Source of the DNA: Janthinobacterium sp. TB1-E2
GTDB taxonomy: Bacteria > Pseudomonadota > Gammaproteobacteria > Burkholderiales > Burkholderiaceae_D
DNA: 64,000 nt
Direction of reading: 5' to 3'
Assembly: GCF_036885605.1 (NCBI RefSeq)
Contig: NZ_CP142523.1
Span: forward strand, 5,766,001-5,830,000
In this document: one piece after another, positions 1 through 8,608 of the stretch
Layout: each line of letters starts with the position of its first letter
Position numbering within the stretch: the first letter of the stretch is position 1
The notes under the pieces: model-generated
The model's database searches: none
Seen by the model: the letters and a program-made list of their open reading frames with translations, nothing else
Told to the model about the DNA's origin: nothing
Made by a program: the position numbers and the translations under genes

Positions 1-2
1 TC

Positions 3-722
3 ACGGCCTTGAATTGCGTGCTGGCCGTCTTCACGTTCAACATCATCGTCGGCTTCTGGATGTTCCAGAGCTCCACCGATTTGATCGAGGCGAGCAGCAG
101 CAGCGCCGCCGTGCTTGCCGCCTCGGTTGCCGCCGGCACCGTCTTCGGCATCGTCGTGCCGGCCATGCTGCGCCGCCTGGGCAATATGGCGCAGGACGCC
201 ACCGTGGCGTTCGCGCTGTCGGTGATGCTGCTCGTCGCCCTCACCTACACCACCAGCCTGTCGCCGCTGCTGGCCACGCTCACCTTCGGCCTGGTGGCGC
301 GCCACCGCCGTGTCGCCTTCAGCCAGGCGCAGCGCAATTTCGGCGCCATGGGCGAGCTGCTGACGGTGCTGCTGTTCGTGTATGCCGCCTCGACCCTGGA
401 ATGGGCCAGCGTGACGGCCGGCGCAGGCCTGGCCCTGGCCGTCGTCGGCGGACGCTTGCTGACGAAGGTCGCCGGCGTGGCCGCGTTTTCGCACGTGAGC
501 GGCATTTCCTGGCGCAAGGGCGTGCTGACGGGCGTGGCGCTGACGCCCGTTTCCGTCTTCATCATCCTGCTGCTCGAACACGCGCGCCAGCACGGCGTGA
601 ACTTCGGCGACGAATTGAACGCCCTGGCCGCCATCACCCTGGGCCTGGAACTGGTCGGCCCCGTGCTGGTGCAGCGCGTGCTGATGCTGGCCAAAGAAAC
701 CCACGAAATCAAGGAGCGCTAA
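3..722 (+). CDS. cation/proton antiporter, C-terminal part (5' end outside window)
   Basis: The reading frame is open from base 3, so the true start lies upstream and only the C-terminal ~239 residues are present. The protein is almost entirely hydrophobic, with about seven membrane segments separated by short charged loops such as RRLGNMAQDA and KETHEIKER at the C-terminus. The pattern (LLVALTYTTSLSPLLATLTFGLVA, then GELLTVLLFVYA) resembles the CPA2/NhaP family of inner-membrane sodium or potassium/proton antiporters. The stop codon TAA is followed immediately by the ATG of the next gene, so the two are cotranscribed and probably translationally coupled. Substrate ion cannot be told from this fragment. 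Family assignment is from hydropathy and motif resemblance. Confidence 0.75.
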   Translation, partial: TALNCVLAVFTFNIIVGFWMFQSSTDLIEASSSSAAVLAASVAAGTVFGIVVPAMLRRLGNMAQDATVAFALSVMLLVALTYTTSLSPLLATLTFGLVARHRRVAFSQAQRNFGAMGELLTVLLFVYAASTLEWASVTAGAGLALAVVGGRLLTKVAGVAAFSHVSGISWRKGVLTGVALTPVSVFIILLLEHARQHGVNFGDELNALAAITLGLELVGPVLVQRVLMLAKETHEIKER

Positions 723-1853
723 ATGCCGCTGGAACCCTTTGGCCAATCGGCCGCGCTGACCTTCGGCGTCGAACTCGAACTGCAACTGGTAAATCTGTCG
801 GACTATGACTTGACGGCAGCCAGCCCCGACCTGCTGCATCTGCTGAACAAGAAACCGTTCCCCGGCAACGTCACGCCGGAAATCACCGAGAGCATGATCG
901 AGATTAACTCGAGCGTGCACACGCATCACGGCCCCCTGCTGGAACAATTGCAGGAAATCCGCGATACCCTGATCACGGCCGGCGACAAGCTCAATATCGG
1001 CATCGCGGGCGGCGGCACGCACCCGTTCCAGCAATGGTCGTCGCAAAAGATCTTTTCCAAGCCCCGCTTCCAGGAGATTTCGGAGCTGTACGGCTACCTG
1101 GCCAAGCAGTTCACCATCTTCGGCCAGCACGTGCACATCGGCTGTGCCTCGGGCGACGACGCCATGTTTTTGCTGCATTCGCTGAACCGCTACATCCCCC
1201 ATTTCATCGCCCTGTCGGCTTCCTCGCCCTACGTGCAGGGCCGCGACACCCTGTTCGACTCGGCCCGCCTGAACTCCGTGTTCGCCTTTCCCATGAGCGG
1301 GCGCGCGCCGTTCACCCTGAGCTGGGACCAGTTCTCCAACGAGTATTTCGCCAAGATGGAGAACACGGGCATCATCAAGAGCATGAAGGACTTTTACTGG
1401 GATATCCGTCCCAAGCCGGAATTCGGCACCATCGAACTGCGCGTGTGCGACACGCCGCTGACGGTGGAGCGTGCCGCCGCACTGGCCGCCTACCTGCAGG
1501 CCCTGTGCCGCTACCTGCTCGAACGCAAGGAGGTGCCGCCCGTGGAAGACGATTACCTCGTGTACAACTACAACCGCTTCCAGGCTTGCCGCTTCGGCCT
1601 CGATGGCGCCATCACGCATCCGAAAACCTACGAGACGATGTCGCTGCGCGAAGACATCATGACCACCCTGCGCAAGATGGAACCGCACGCCGAGGCGCTG
1701 GGCAGCACGCCAGCCCTGAAACACCTGTCGGACGTGGCCAAGCAATGGAGCGATGCGCAATACCTGCGCAAGCAGCACAGCTTGCAGGGCAGCGCCGAGG
1801 GCATGGTCGATTCGGCGATCAGATGTTTTCGCGGTGAGCCGATGAACTACTAA
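723..1853 (+). CDS. ybdK: YbdK-type carboxylate-amine ligase (glutamate-cysteine ligase 2 family)
   Basis: A 376-residue cytoplasmic enzyme of the GCS2 family, which forms an amide bond between a carboxylate and an amine using ATP; E. coli YbdK has weak gamma-glutamylcysteine ligase activity. The N-terminus carries the family start FGVELELQLV (around residues 13-22), followed by EITESMIEINSS and a HVHIG metal/ATP-site motif near residue 137. The C-terminal half has IELRVCDTP, typical of the family. Length matches the usual 370-380 residues. It starts directly at the stop of the antiporter gene without a gap. The physiological substrate of this family is generally unknown, so the name describes the fold rather than a proven reaction. 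Confidence 0.85.
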   Translation: MPLEPFGQSAALTFGVELELQLVNLSDYDLTAASPDLLHLLNKKPFPGNVTPEITESMIEINSSVHTHHGPLLEQLQEIRDTLITAGDKLNIGIAGGGTHPFQQWSSQKIFSKPRFQEISELYGYLAKQFTIFGQHVHIGCASGDDAMFLLHSLNRYIPHFIALSASSPYVQGRDTLFDSARLNSVFAFPMSGRAPFTLSWDQFSNEYFAKMENTGIIKSMKDFYWDIRPKPEFGTIELRVCDTPLTVERAAALAAYLQALCRYLLERKEVPPVEDDYLVYNYNRFQACRFGLDGAITHPKTYETMSLREDIMTTLRKMEPHAEALGSTPALKHLSDVAKQWSDAQYLRKQHSLQGSAEGMVDSAIRCFRGEPMNY

Positions 1854-1872
1854 GGCTGCTCTGCATGGTAAC

Positions 1873-1948
1873 GTAGGTCGGATTAGCCCGTAGGGCGTAA
1901 TCCGACAACATTGTTAGCGCCAGTGGTTGGCGTCGGATTACGGTCCTT
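1873..1948. repeat. REP-like intergenic palindrome (copy 1)
   Basis: A perfect inverted repeat, GTCGGATTA (1877-1885) and TAATCCGAC (1898-1906), followed by a third GTCGGATTA at 1932-1940. The same module with the same connecting bases (CGAC-ACATTGTTGGC-like) recurs in the kdp locus at 14620-14720, so this is a dispersed repeat family rather than a private terminator. It sits downstream of ybdK. Confidence 0.8.
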
Positions 1949-1975
1949 GGGGTCTGACCCGCCGGGCCAGACCCC
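1949..1975. terminator. strong hairpin, possible terminator or repeat part
   Basis: GGGGTCTG (1949-1956) pairs with CAGACCCC (1968-1975), and CCC/GGG extend the stem inside. There is no T-run after it, so rho-independent termination is uncertain; it may be part of the adjoining repeat. Confidence 0.4.
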
Positions 1976-2050
1976 AGCACTCAATAACGTCAACCAAAAA
2001 ACCACACCGCGCCTCCCCGTTATTTACAGCGCCATCCCCCGCTTGTTACA

Positions 2051-2073
2051 ATAAGTGAGAATGATTCTTATTA
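2051..2073. promoter_or_regulatory. Fur box
   Basis: The AT-rich palindrome AGAAT-G-ATTCT (2058-2068), flanked by ATAAG and TTATTAT, matches the Fur operator style (GATAATGATAATCATTATC). It lies about 50 bases before the ATG of the sigma/FecR fusion gene, where iron-bound Fur would block transcription. This supports an iron-uptake role for the two following genes. Confidence 0.75.
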
Positions 2074-2121
2074 TTGTTTAAAAACGCCAGCCCACCGGGC
2101 CGGTCATGCAAGGGGAATGCG

Positions 2122-3438
2122 ATGCCGCTGGCAAAGCCGTTACAACGCCAGGACATCACGACACTGTATGCCGACCACCACGGCTGGCTGCAGGGCTGGC
2201 TGCGCAAGAAGCTGGGCAGCACGGCGTGCGCGGCCGATGTGGCGCAGGACACCTTCATGCGCCTGCTCGACCGCGAAGACGCCGTCGCCGCGCGCGAACC
2301 GCGCGCCTTTCTCGCCACCGTCGCCCAGCGCGTGCTGTTCAACCATTACCGCCGCCAGAAACTGGAACAGGCTTATCTCGACGTGCTGGCGCAGCTGCCG
2401 CCCCTGCATGCGCCGTCGCCCGAGGATCGGGCGCTACTGCTGGCCACCGTGTTTGAACTCGACCGCATGCTCGACGGCTTGCCGCCTCCCGTGAAACGGG
2501 CTTTTTTACTCCGCCAGCTCGACGAACTGCCGCAGGAAGACATCGCGCGCCAGCTCGGCATCTCGCTGGCCACCGTGAAACGCCATCTGCAGCGCGCCGG
2601 CAGCGCCACGCAAGCGTGGCAGCAGCTGCAAACGCAGCACGAACACCTGCCGTCCGCCGTGCACGCGACCCTGCTGCGCGCCTGCGTGCAAGCGAACGCG
2701 CCGCGCCGCCACGCCGTCAAGACCCTGGCACTGCTGCTGGCCTGCGGTGCCTCGCTGTATGCGTTCGAACGCCGCAGCCCATGGCGCGGCTGGATGGCCG
2801 ACTACCGCACGGCCGTCAACCAGCGCCGCGTGGTGACCCTCGATGATGGCACGCAGCTCACGCTCAATACCAATAGCGCCGTGAATATCGCTTACGACGG
2901 CGCATGGCGCCGCATCGAACTGCTGGCCGGTGAAATCTTTATCGCCACCGGCAAGGATGCGGCGCAGCGCCCCTTCTTCGTCGACACGCCGCATGGCAGC
3001 CTGCAGGCGCTGGGCACGCGTTTCACCGTGCGCCTGCACGAGCAATACGCCAGCGCCGGCGTGCTCGAAGGGGCCGTCGCCGTGCTGGCCGATGATGGCG
3101 CGCAGCGCCTGGTGCTGCGTCCCGGCGAAGGCGCCCATTTCGACGGCACGGGCGTGCACCGCCAGGCCCTGGCGCCGTATGGCGGCGCGTGGCTCAATGG
3201 CATGCTGGTGGCGCGCGACATGCGCCTGGCCGATTTCCTCGCCGAGCTGTCGCGCTACAGCGACCATCCATTGAGCTGCGCGCCCGCCATCGCCGGCCTG
3301 CGCGTCTCCGGCTCCTACCCGCTGGCCGATGTCGATGCCATCCTCGACGCCGTCGGCGCCAGCCTGCAGCTGCGGCGCCATACCGTCACGCGCTTCTGGG
3401 GTCATCAAGTCGTCAGGATAGAACTGGCGGCCCGCTGA
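2122..3438 (+). CDS. iron-starvation ECF sigma factor fused to FecR-type anti-sigma
   Basis: One 438-residue ORF holds what are normally two proteins. Residues ~10-78 are sigma region 2 (AADVAQDTFMRLLD) and ~105-158 are region 4 with its helix-turn-helix (LPQEDIARQLGISLATVKRHL), as in FecI. Residues ~199-214 form one membrane segment (TLALLLACGASLYAF), and ~227 onward are the periplasmic FecR domain (YRTAVNQRRVVTLDDGTQLTLN). The ~80-residue cytoplasmic anti-sigma domain of ordinary FecR seems reduced to about 40 residues. The ATG at 2122 was chosen because AAGGGG precedes it; a longer TTG-initiated version would overlap the Fur box. It should receive a signal from the TonB receptor downstream and switch on its transcription. 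Pseudomonas putida IutY is a recalled precedent for such a hybrid. Confidence 0.9.
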   Translation: MPLAKPLQRQDITTLYADHHGWLQGWLRKKLGSTACAADVAQDTFMRLLDREDAVAAREPRAFLATVAQRVLFNHYRRQKLEQAYLDVLAQLPPLHAPSPEDRALLLATVFELDRMLDGLPPPVKRAFLLRQLDELPQEDIARQLGISLATVKRHLQRAGSATQAWQQLQTQHEHLPSAVHATLLRACVQANAPRRHAVKTLALLLACGASLYAFERRSPWRGWMADYRTAVNQRRVVTLDDGTQLTLNTNSAVNIAYDGAWRRIELLAGEIFIATGKDAAQRPFFVDTPHGSLQALGTRFTVRLHEQYASAGVLEGAVAVLADDGAQRLVLRPGEGAHFDGTGVHRQALAPYGGAWLNGMLVARDMRLADFLAELSRYSDHPLSCAPAIAGLRVSGSYPLADVDAILDAVGASLQLRRHTVTRFWGHQVVRIELAAR

Positions 3439-3533
3439 AAAATATTTTCTGCAAAGTGAGCTGTTTCGCCGTGCTTGCGTGACCTGGAAGATAGGCAGTC
3501 TCCATCTTGCGCATCCACGAAAGGTTTTATTCC

Positions 3534-6005
3534 ATGCACCACGCTTCGCGTTCCCTCCTTACCCGCACCGTCCTCGCCTGCGCCCTGTCGCAGATCGGCA
3601 TGACCCTGGCCCTGCCGGCAGCGGCCCAGGCGCAAACCCGGCAAGTGCGCACCTACAGCATTCCCGCCGGTGCGCTGGGCGACGTGCTGACGCGCTTCGG
3701 CAGCGACAGCGCCATTTTATTGTCGTTCTCCAGCGATGCCACGCAAGGCTTGCGCAGCGCCGGCCTGCAAGGCAGCTATGGCGTGCACGATGGTTTCCGC
3801 GTGCTGCTGGCCGGCAGCGGCCTGCAAGCCGTGCCGCAGGCGAATGGCGGCTACCTGCTGCAGAAAATCCCCGCCAGCGCCGGCGCCCCTTCGGCGAACA
3901 GCCGCGGCGTGGCCGTCATGGGCGGCGTCACCGTGGTGGCGGCAGCCGAACGCAGCGCCGTCACCAGCGGCACGGGCAGCTATACGGGCGGCCCCGCCAG
4001 CGGCGCCACGGGCCTGGCCCTGACGCAGCGCGAAACGCCGCAATCGCTGACCATCGTCACGCGCCAGCAGATGGATGACCAGAACAGCAATGCCGTCTCC
4101 GACGTCATGAAGAACGTCAATGGCGTCAACGTGCAAAACTATGACAGCGACCGCTGGAGCTTCTGGGCGCGCGGCTTTGCCGTCACCAATTTCCAGTATG
4201 ACGGCGTGTCGGCCATCTATGACGGCGTCTACGACTGGGGCACGACGAACAGCGACATGGCCATCTACGACCGCATCGAAGTGCTCAAGGGTGCAACGGG
4301 CTTGATGAGCGGCTCGGGCGACCCGTCGGCCACCGTCAACATGGTGCGCAAGCGCCCTACCGCAGCCTTCGAGGGCTCGGCCACCCTGGGCGCGGGATCC
4401 TGGGACAACTACCGCGGCGAAGCCGATGTTTCCGGCCCGCTCAACGACAGCCGCACGGTGCGCGGCCGCCTGGTGGGCGCCTACCAGGACAAGCATTCCC
4501 ACCTGGACCGCTACACGCAGCAGAAGTCCATCGCCTACGGCATCATCGAAGCGGACCTGACACCCGTCACCCTGCTGACGGCCGGCTTCACGCACCAGGA
4601 CTACAAGCCGCGCGGCTCGACCTGGACCGGTTTCCCCGTGCTGCTGGCCGACGGCTCGCGCACGGATTTCCCCACCTCGTGGAACCCGGCCACGGACTGG
4701 AGCCGCCGCGACATGCAGAACACCACGCTGTTCTCGTCGCTCGAACATACGTTCGCCAACGAGTGGAAACTGAAATTGAGCGCCAACCAGCTGCGCAGCA
4801 AGCATGACAGCGTGCTCGGTTCGGCCAGCGGCGGCAATCCCGATCCCGTCACGGGCGAAGGCGCCTACTTCTTCATGGGAAAATACAAGGGTGACCGCCG
4901 CCAGACCACCGTCAACGTGGACGCCAGCGGACCATTTACGGCCTTCGGCCGCCGCCACGAAGCGATGCTTGGCTATTCTTCATCGACGGCAAAGCAGGAT
5001 GGCCCCGTATATGAGTCGGTCTATCCGCCCGTGGAAGGCAGCTACTTCGACTGGCGCGGCCAGTACGCGGAACCGGCGTTCACGCGCCTGGGCAACGACA
5101 ACGACAAGACACGCCAGAGCGGCCTGTATGGCGCGCTGCGCCTGCGTCCCCTGGAGGCGCTGTCCGTCATCGTCGGCGCGCGCGTCAGCAACTACAAGCA
5201 GGACCAGGACCGTATCTTCTTCGACAGCGGCACAGCGCGCATCACCTCGCGTATCGACGAAAGCAATGTCATCACGCCGTATGCGGGCGTCGTGTATGAC
5301 CTGGACAAAACCTATTCCCTCTTCGGCAGCTACACGAGCATCTTCGCGCCGCAAAGCAACCGCGACAGGAACCGCAACTTCCTCGCCCCCGTGCGCGGCA
5401 AGGGTTTCGAGGCGGGCGTGAAAGCCGAATTCCTGGAAGGTAAAGTCAACGCCAGCGCCTCGCTGTACCAGATCCGCCAGAGCAACGTGGCCAACTATGT
5501 GGGCGAGGTCAATGGCGAGGAAGCGTATGAAGGCATCGACGGCGTCACCAGCCGCGGCCTCGAAATGGAAGTGACCGGCGAAGTGCTGAACGATGTGAAA
5601 CTGAGCGCCGGCTATACCTATACGCGTATCCGCGACAAGGATGGACAGGAAGTGTTTTCCACCATGCTGCAAACGACGCAGCCGCCGCACCTGCTGCGCG
5701 TGCAGGGGACATGGCGCCTGCCGGCCAGCCTGAATAAAATCACCGTGGGAGGTGGCGTCAACTGGCAAAGCGGCTTCTACGGCCATATCTGGAACCCGGC
5801 CGCCAATGACTATGCGCGCATTGAACAAGGCGGCTTTGCCCTGGTCAACCTGTTGGCCCGCTACGAAATCAGCAAGAACACAACGGCCAGCCTGAACGTG
5901 AACAACCTGACGGGTAAAAAGTACTTCACGGGCCTGGGCCTGTTCCAGACGGGCTTTTACGGCGAACCGCGCAATGTCATGCTGACCTTGCGCACGAAGT
6001 TTTAA
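3534..6005 (+). CDS. TonB-dependent siderophore receptor with signalling (STN) domain
   Basis: An 823-residue outer-membrane transducer. A signal peptide ends near residue 36 (ALPAAAQAQ). It is followed by an STN signalling domain (~residues 42-95; YSIPAGALGDVLTRFG), an approximately 60-residue Ala/Gly-rich linker, a plug (ETPQSLTIVTRQQMDDQN ... RIEVLKGATGLMSGSGDPSATVN), and a beta-barrel ending in aromatic Phe (LTLRTKF). STN plus the preceding sigma/FecR fusion and Fur box is the standard FecA/FpvA-type cell-surface signalling arrangement, so the substrate is probably a ferric siderophore; which one is not visible. ATG 3534 is preferred over an upstream in-frame codon at 3507 because GAAAGG precedes it and it begins the signal peptide. 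It ends directly against the convergent next gene. Confidence 0.92.
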   Translation: MHHASRSLLTRTVLACALSQIGMTLALPAAAQAQTRQVRTYSIPAGALGDVLTRFGSDSAILLSFSSDATQGLRSAGLQGSYGVHDGFRVLLAGSGLQAVPQANGGYLLQKIPASAGAPSANSRGVAVMGGVTVVAAAERSAVTSGTGSYTGGPASGATGLALTQRETPQSLTIVTRQQMDDQNSNAVSDVMKNVNGVNVQNYDSDRWSFWARGFAVTNFQYDGVSAIYDGVYDWGTTNSDMAIYDRIEVLKGATGLMSGSGDPSATVNMVRKRPTAAFEGSATLGAGSWDNYRGEADVSGPLNDSRTVRGRLVGAYQDKHSHLDRYTQQKSIAYGIIEADLTPVTLLTAGFTHQDYKPRGSTWTGFPVLLADGSRTDFPTSWNPATDWSRRDMQNTTLFSSLEHTFANEWKLKLSANQLRSKHDSVLGSASGGNPDPVTGEGAYFFMGKYKGDRRQTTVNVDASGPFTAFGRRHEAMLGYSSSTAKQDGPVYESVYPPVEGSYFDWRGQYAEPAFTRLGNDNDKTRQSGLYGALRLRPLEALSVIVGARVSNYKQDQDRIFFDSGTARITSRIDESNVITPYAGVVYDLDKTYSLFGSYTSIFAPQSNRDRNRNFLAPVRGKGFEAGVKAEFLEGKVNASASLYQIRQSNVANYVGEVNGEEAYEGIDGVTSRGLEMEVTGEVLNDVKLSAGYTYTRIRDKDGQEVFSTMLQTTQPPHLLRVQGTWRLPASLNKITVGGGVNWQSGFYGHIWNPAANDYARIEQGGFALVNLLARYEISKNTTASLNVNNLTGKKYFTGLGLFQTGFYGEPRNVMLTLRTKF

Positions 6006-7085
6006 TCAGTTGCCGTACAGCGCCAGCGCCCAGGCTGGCGGACGCAATTCCAGCGCCAGGGACAGGTAAGCGGGATCGAAGCGCGCCGCCAGCAAATACA
6101 CATTGGCGGCGCCCTTCGGTTCCCAATTACCCGTAAAGCCCTTTTCGCCGGCCGCCACGCGCTTGCGGTCGAAGGGCACGGCGCTTTTCGCGAATTCCTC
6201 GTGCGTCTTTTTGCCCTGCGCATACGGTGACAGCCAGGCCAGCGCCTCGGCAAGGCGCTTCGCTTCCGGCGCGCCATACCAGTCGTCGCCATGCGCCTGC
6301 GCCATCAGGGCCGTCGTCAGCAGCGGCTCCAGGCTGTAGGTGGTGTAGTGCAGGGCGTCGCGCTGCTCGAAGTCGAAGGGCACGCCGCCGGCGCCGATAT
6401 TGCGCGGCACATGCGCCAGGAAGCGCTCCTTCGCGCGCGCGATCAGCAAGGCGTCGCCCGTGACATACGCGGCGGCCGTGCCGATCTTGATGCGGTGGCT
6501 GTGCCAGTTATTGCGCGCCGTGGACGGGCCGCCCACCTTGATGGGGTCATTCAGATACCCGTTCGCCAGGGTGCGGCAAAACGCCTGCACCTGTTCGCGT
6601 TCGACGCCGTTCAAGCGTTCCTGTACCAGGTCAAAGCCCATCAGCAGGCTGGCCAGCTCCGTCTCGTCCACGGGACTGAATGAGGGCTGATAACTGCCGC
6701 TCCAGGCCAGCAGCAGCTGGCGCGCCGCCTCGAAATGCGCCATCTCGCCAGACATCCGCCAGGCCAGGGCCTGCAAGCGCGCCTGGCGCCAGTCTTCCTG
6801 CGCCTGCTGGCTGGTCTCGCGCCCGCCCTCGCCCTTCAGCAAGCCGCCCGTGCGCACTTCGGCCATCAGATGCACGGGCCGCGCCGCATCCTTGCGCGCC
6901 GCCTTGAGCACCTGTTCGGCGATGGCCGGCGCCACCTGCGCCTTGAGCGTGCGGGCCCGCGCGGCGGAGGTCAACGCAAACGCCAGCGGGCCGTCGTGCG
7001 GACGCGGCGCCGCGCGCAAGCCCGCCAGGGGAAGTGCCAGCAGGCCGGCCAGCAGCGTACGCCGGCGGATCAGGTGCGCACTCAA
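6006..7085 (-). CDS. alginate lyase family protein (AlgL/PL5-like)
   Basis: A 359-residue exported protein. The N-terminus has a twin-arginine-like signal (IRRRTLLAGLLALPLAGLRA). The core motif ARNNWHSHRIKIGTAAAY (around residues 190-208) corresponds to the NNxxxW/H catalytic region of alginate lyase family PF05426. Other helices match the alpha-toroid fold, for example PFDFEQRDALHYTTYSLEPL. The family cleaves uronate polysaccharides by beta-elimination, but members outside alginate operons often have other substrates, and no alginate biosynthesis genes lie nearby. It overlaps the upstream hydrolase gene by 4 bases (ATGA), so the two form an operon. Its stop abuts the stop of the TonB receptor gene with no gap. 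Confidence 0.75.
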   Translation of the reverse strand: MSAHLIRRRTLLAGLLALPLAGLRAAPRPHDGPLAFALTSAARARTLKAQVAPAIAEQVLKAARKDAARPVHLMAEVRTGGLLKGEGGRETSQQAQEDWRQARLQALAWRMSGEMAHFEAARQLLLAWSGSYQPSFSPVDETELASLLMGFDLVQERLNGVEREQVQAFCRTLANGYLNDPIKVGGPSTARNNWHSHRIKIGTAAAYVTGDALLIARAKERFLAHVPRNIGAGGVPFDFEQRDALHYTTYSLEPLLTTALMAQAHGDDWYGAPEAKRLAEALAWLSPYAQGKKTHEEFAKSAVPFDRKRVAAGEKGFTGNWEPKGAANVYLLAARFDPAYLSLALELRPPAWALALYGN

Positions 7086-8089
7086 AACCGCGTCTCCCGC
7101 GCCGCGCGCAAGAAATTATCGAGGATGGGCGTGCAATCGAGCAGCTCGACGCCGCCCGCCGAATGGAATTCCGGGTGCCACTGCAAGCCCATGACGAAGC
7201 GCGCCCGCTGGTAGCGGATGGCTTCGACGATGTTGTCCCCTTGCGAATACGCTTCCACGGTGACGTCGCGCCCCAGGTCCTTGACCGACTGGTGGTGGAT
7301 GGAATTGACGAGCGCCTCGCCCGCCTTCGGGAACATGCCCGCCAGCGACGAGCCTTTCGGGAAGACGATGGTGTGGCGGTGGCGGTCATACAGGTCGTTG
7401 ACGTGCGAGGTGGCGCCTTCCACGTCCGAAGCGATGTCCTGATACAGGGTACCGCCAAAACCCACGTTGATCAGTTGGCAGCCGCGGCAAATTCCCAGCA
7501 CGGGTTTGCCCGCGTCGACGAATTCGTGCAGCAGTTCCAGTTCGTACAGGTCGCGCGCGCGGTCGCCGTTCCATTCGGGCCGCGTGGCTGCCTCGGAATA
7601 CGTCTGCGGCGAAACATCGGCGCCACCCTGCAGCACCAGGCCGTCGAGGTGGCGCGCATAGTGGCGCAGGGTGATGTTACTCGGGTGTAGCTGGCCGTTG
7701 GTATTGACGGTCGGGATCATGAACACCAGCACGTCGCGCGACATGACCCACTGCGCGATCGACTCTTCCAGGTATTGCAGGTTCTTGCTGCGCAGGCCAG
7801 TGGCGCCCGGCTCGGGGTGGAAAATGCGTGCCGAGATGCCGATGCGCAGGGTGCGCCGCATGAAATCGCGGCTGGCCTTGTCGCGCATGGAGCGGTAGCG
7901 CGACGAGATCACCCGCCAGGCCAGCGCCAGCGGCGTGTCGTTATCCTTCAGGTAGCGGGGGGCGGCGTCGCGCGCGCGGTGCTCGTCATCGGGTGCCCGG
8001 CGGCCGACCCGGTCGGGCCGCGCCGGTGCTGGCTCTGGCGGCGCTGGGTCGGTGGACGGGGACTGCTGGGGATCTTTTTCGTCTGACAT
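7082..8089 (-). CDS. class I glutamine amidotransferase-like hydrolase (peptidase C26)
   Basis: A 335-residue protein with a ~60-residue Pro/Asp/Arg-rich low-complexity N-terminus, then a gamma-glutamyl-gamma-aminobutyrate hydrolase-like domain. The catalytic cysteine is in GKPVLGICRGCQLINV (Cys ~198), and the His-Glu pair is in QWHPEFHS (~residues 303-308). An oxyanion-type LVLQGGADVSP motif precedes them. Family members such as PuuD hydrolyse gamma-glutamyl amides. It is followed, with a 4-base overlap, by the alginate-lyase-like gene, an unusual partner. The long acidic/proline-rich N-terminus is unlike PuuD. The exact substrate is unknown. Confidence 0.8.
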   Translation of the reverse strand: MSDEKDPQQSPSTDPAPPEPAPARPDRVGRRAPDDEHRARDAAPRYLKDNDTPLALAWRVISSRYRSMRDKASRDFMRRTLRIGISARIFHPEPGATGLRSKNLQYLEESIAQWVMSRDVLVFMIPTVNTNGQLHPSNITLRHYARHLDGLVLQGGADVSPQTYSEAATRPEWNGDRARDLYELELLHEFVDAGKPVLGICRGCQLINVGFGGTLYQDIASDVEGATSHVNDLYDRHRHTIVFPKGSSLAGMFPKAGEALVNSIHHQSVKDLGRDVTVEAYSQGDNIVEAIRYQRARFVMGLQWHPEFHSAGGVELLDCTPILDNFLRAARETRF

Positions 8090-8308
8090 GGCGGGGCTGA
8101 CTGAAAGCGGAGAACGGTTTCAATATAAACCCCTGCCTTCAAAAGCACGATTCAATTTTGTAACAAAAGCATACCTGCGGGGCATCCACGCAACACGCCG
8201 GCGGCAAACGCATACGCCCCGTTTACGCTGGCGGCCCCGCTTTTTAGAGAATCTTTACGCCCCCGCTGCTAATCTTGAACGTACCTCAACCACCGCTGCA
8301 AAGCCACC

Positions 8309-8608
8309 ATGGAACCCCATTCACGCCTGTCCGCACATCAAGCCCTGCCCCACCGCCACCCGCGCCTGCCCACTTTCCTCATGCATATCACGGTCGACAA
8401 AGCCTGCCTGGCCGAGCTGCGCCAGCTGGTCGTCAGGACGTGCGGCGGCATGCTGTCGTTCATGCGCGTCGAGGCGGTCGACCACGCCGAGCGCATGAAA
8501 GTCTGGCTGTGCGTGACGGAACCTGCCCTGCGCCTGACGATGGACGCCGTCATGCGCCTGCTGCCGGCGGCGGAATTTGGCCGCATCAGCCAGGGGAAAT
8601 CGCTATGA
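8309..8608 (+). CDS. small hypothetical protein upstream of dapA paralogue
   Basis: A 99-residue protein not recognised as a named family. A second in-frame start at 8381 (MHITVDKACL) would remove a His/Pro/Arg-rich 24-residue leader and may be the real one; neither start has a strong ribosome binding site. The remainder alternates helix and strand (LAELRQLVVRTCGG, then MLSFMRVEAV, MKVWLCVTEP, ALRLTMDAVMRLLP), a pattern compatible with a ferredoxin/ACT-like fold, which I offer only as an inference. Its TGA overlaps the ATG of the dapA-like gene (ATGA), showing translational coupling with amino-acid biosynthesis-type chemistry. Confidence 0.6.
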   Translation: MEPHSRLSAHQALPHRHPRLPTFLMHITVDKACLAELRQLVVRTCGGMLSFMRVEAVDHAERMKVWLCVTEPALRLTMDAVMRLLPAAEFGRISQGKSL

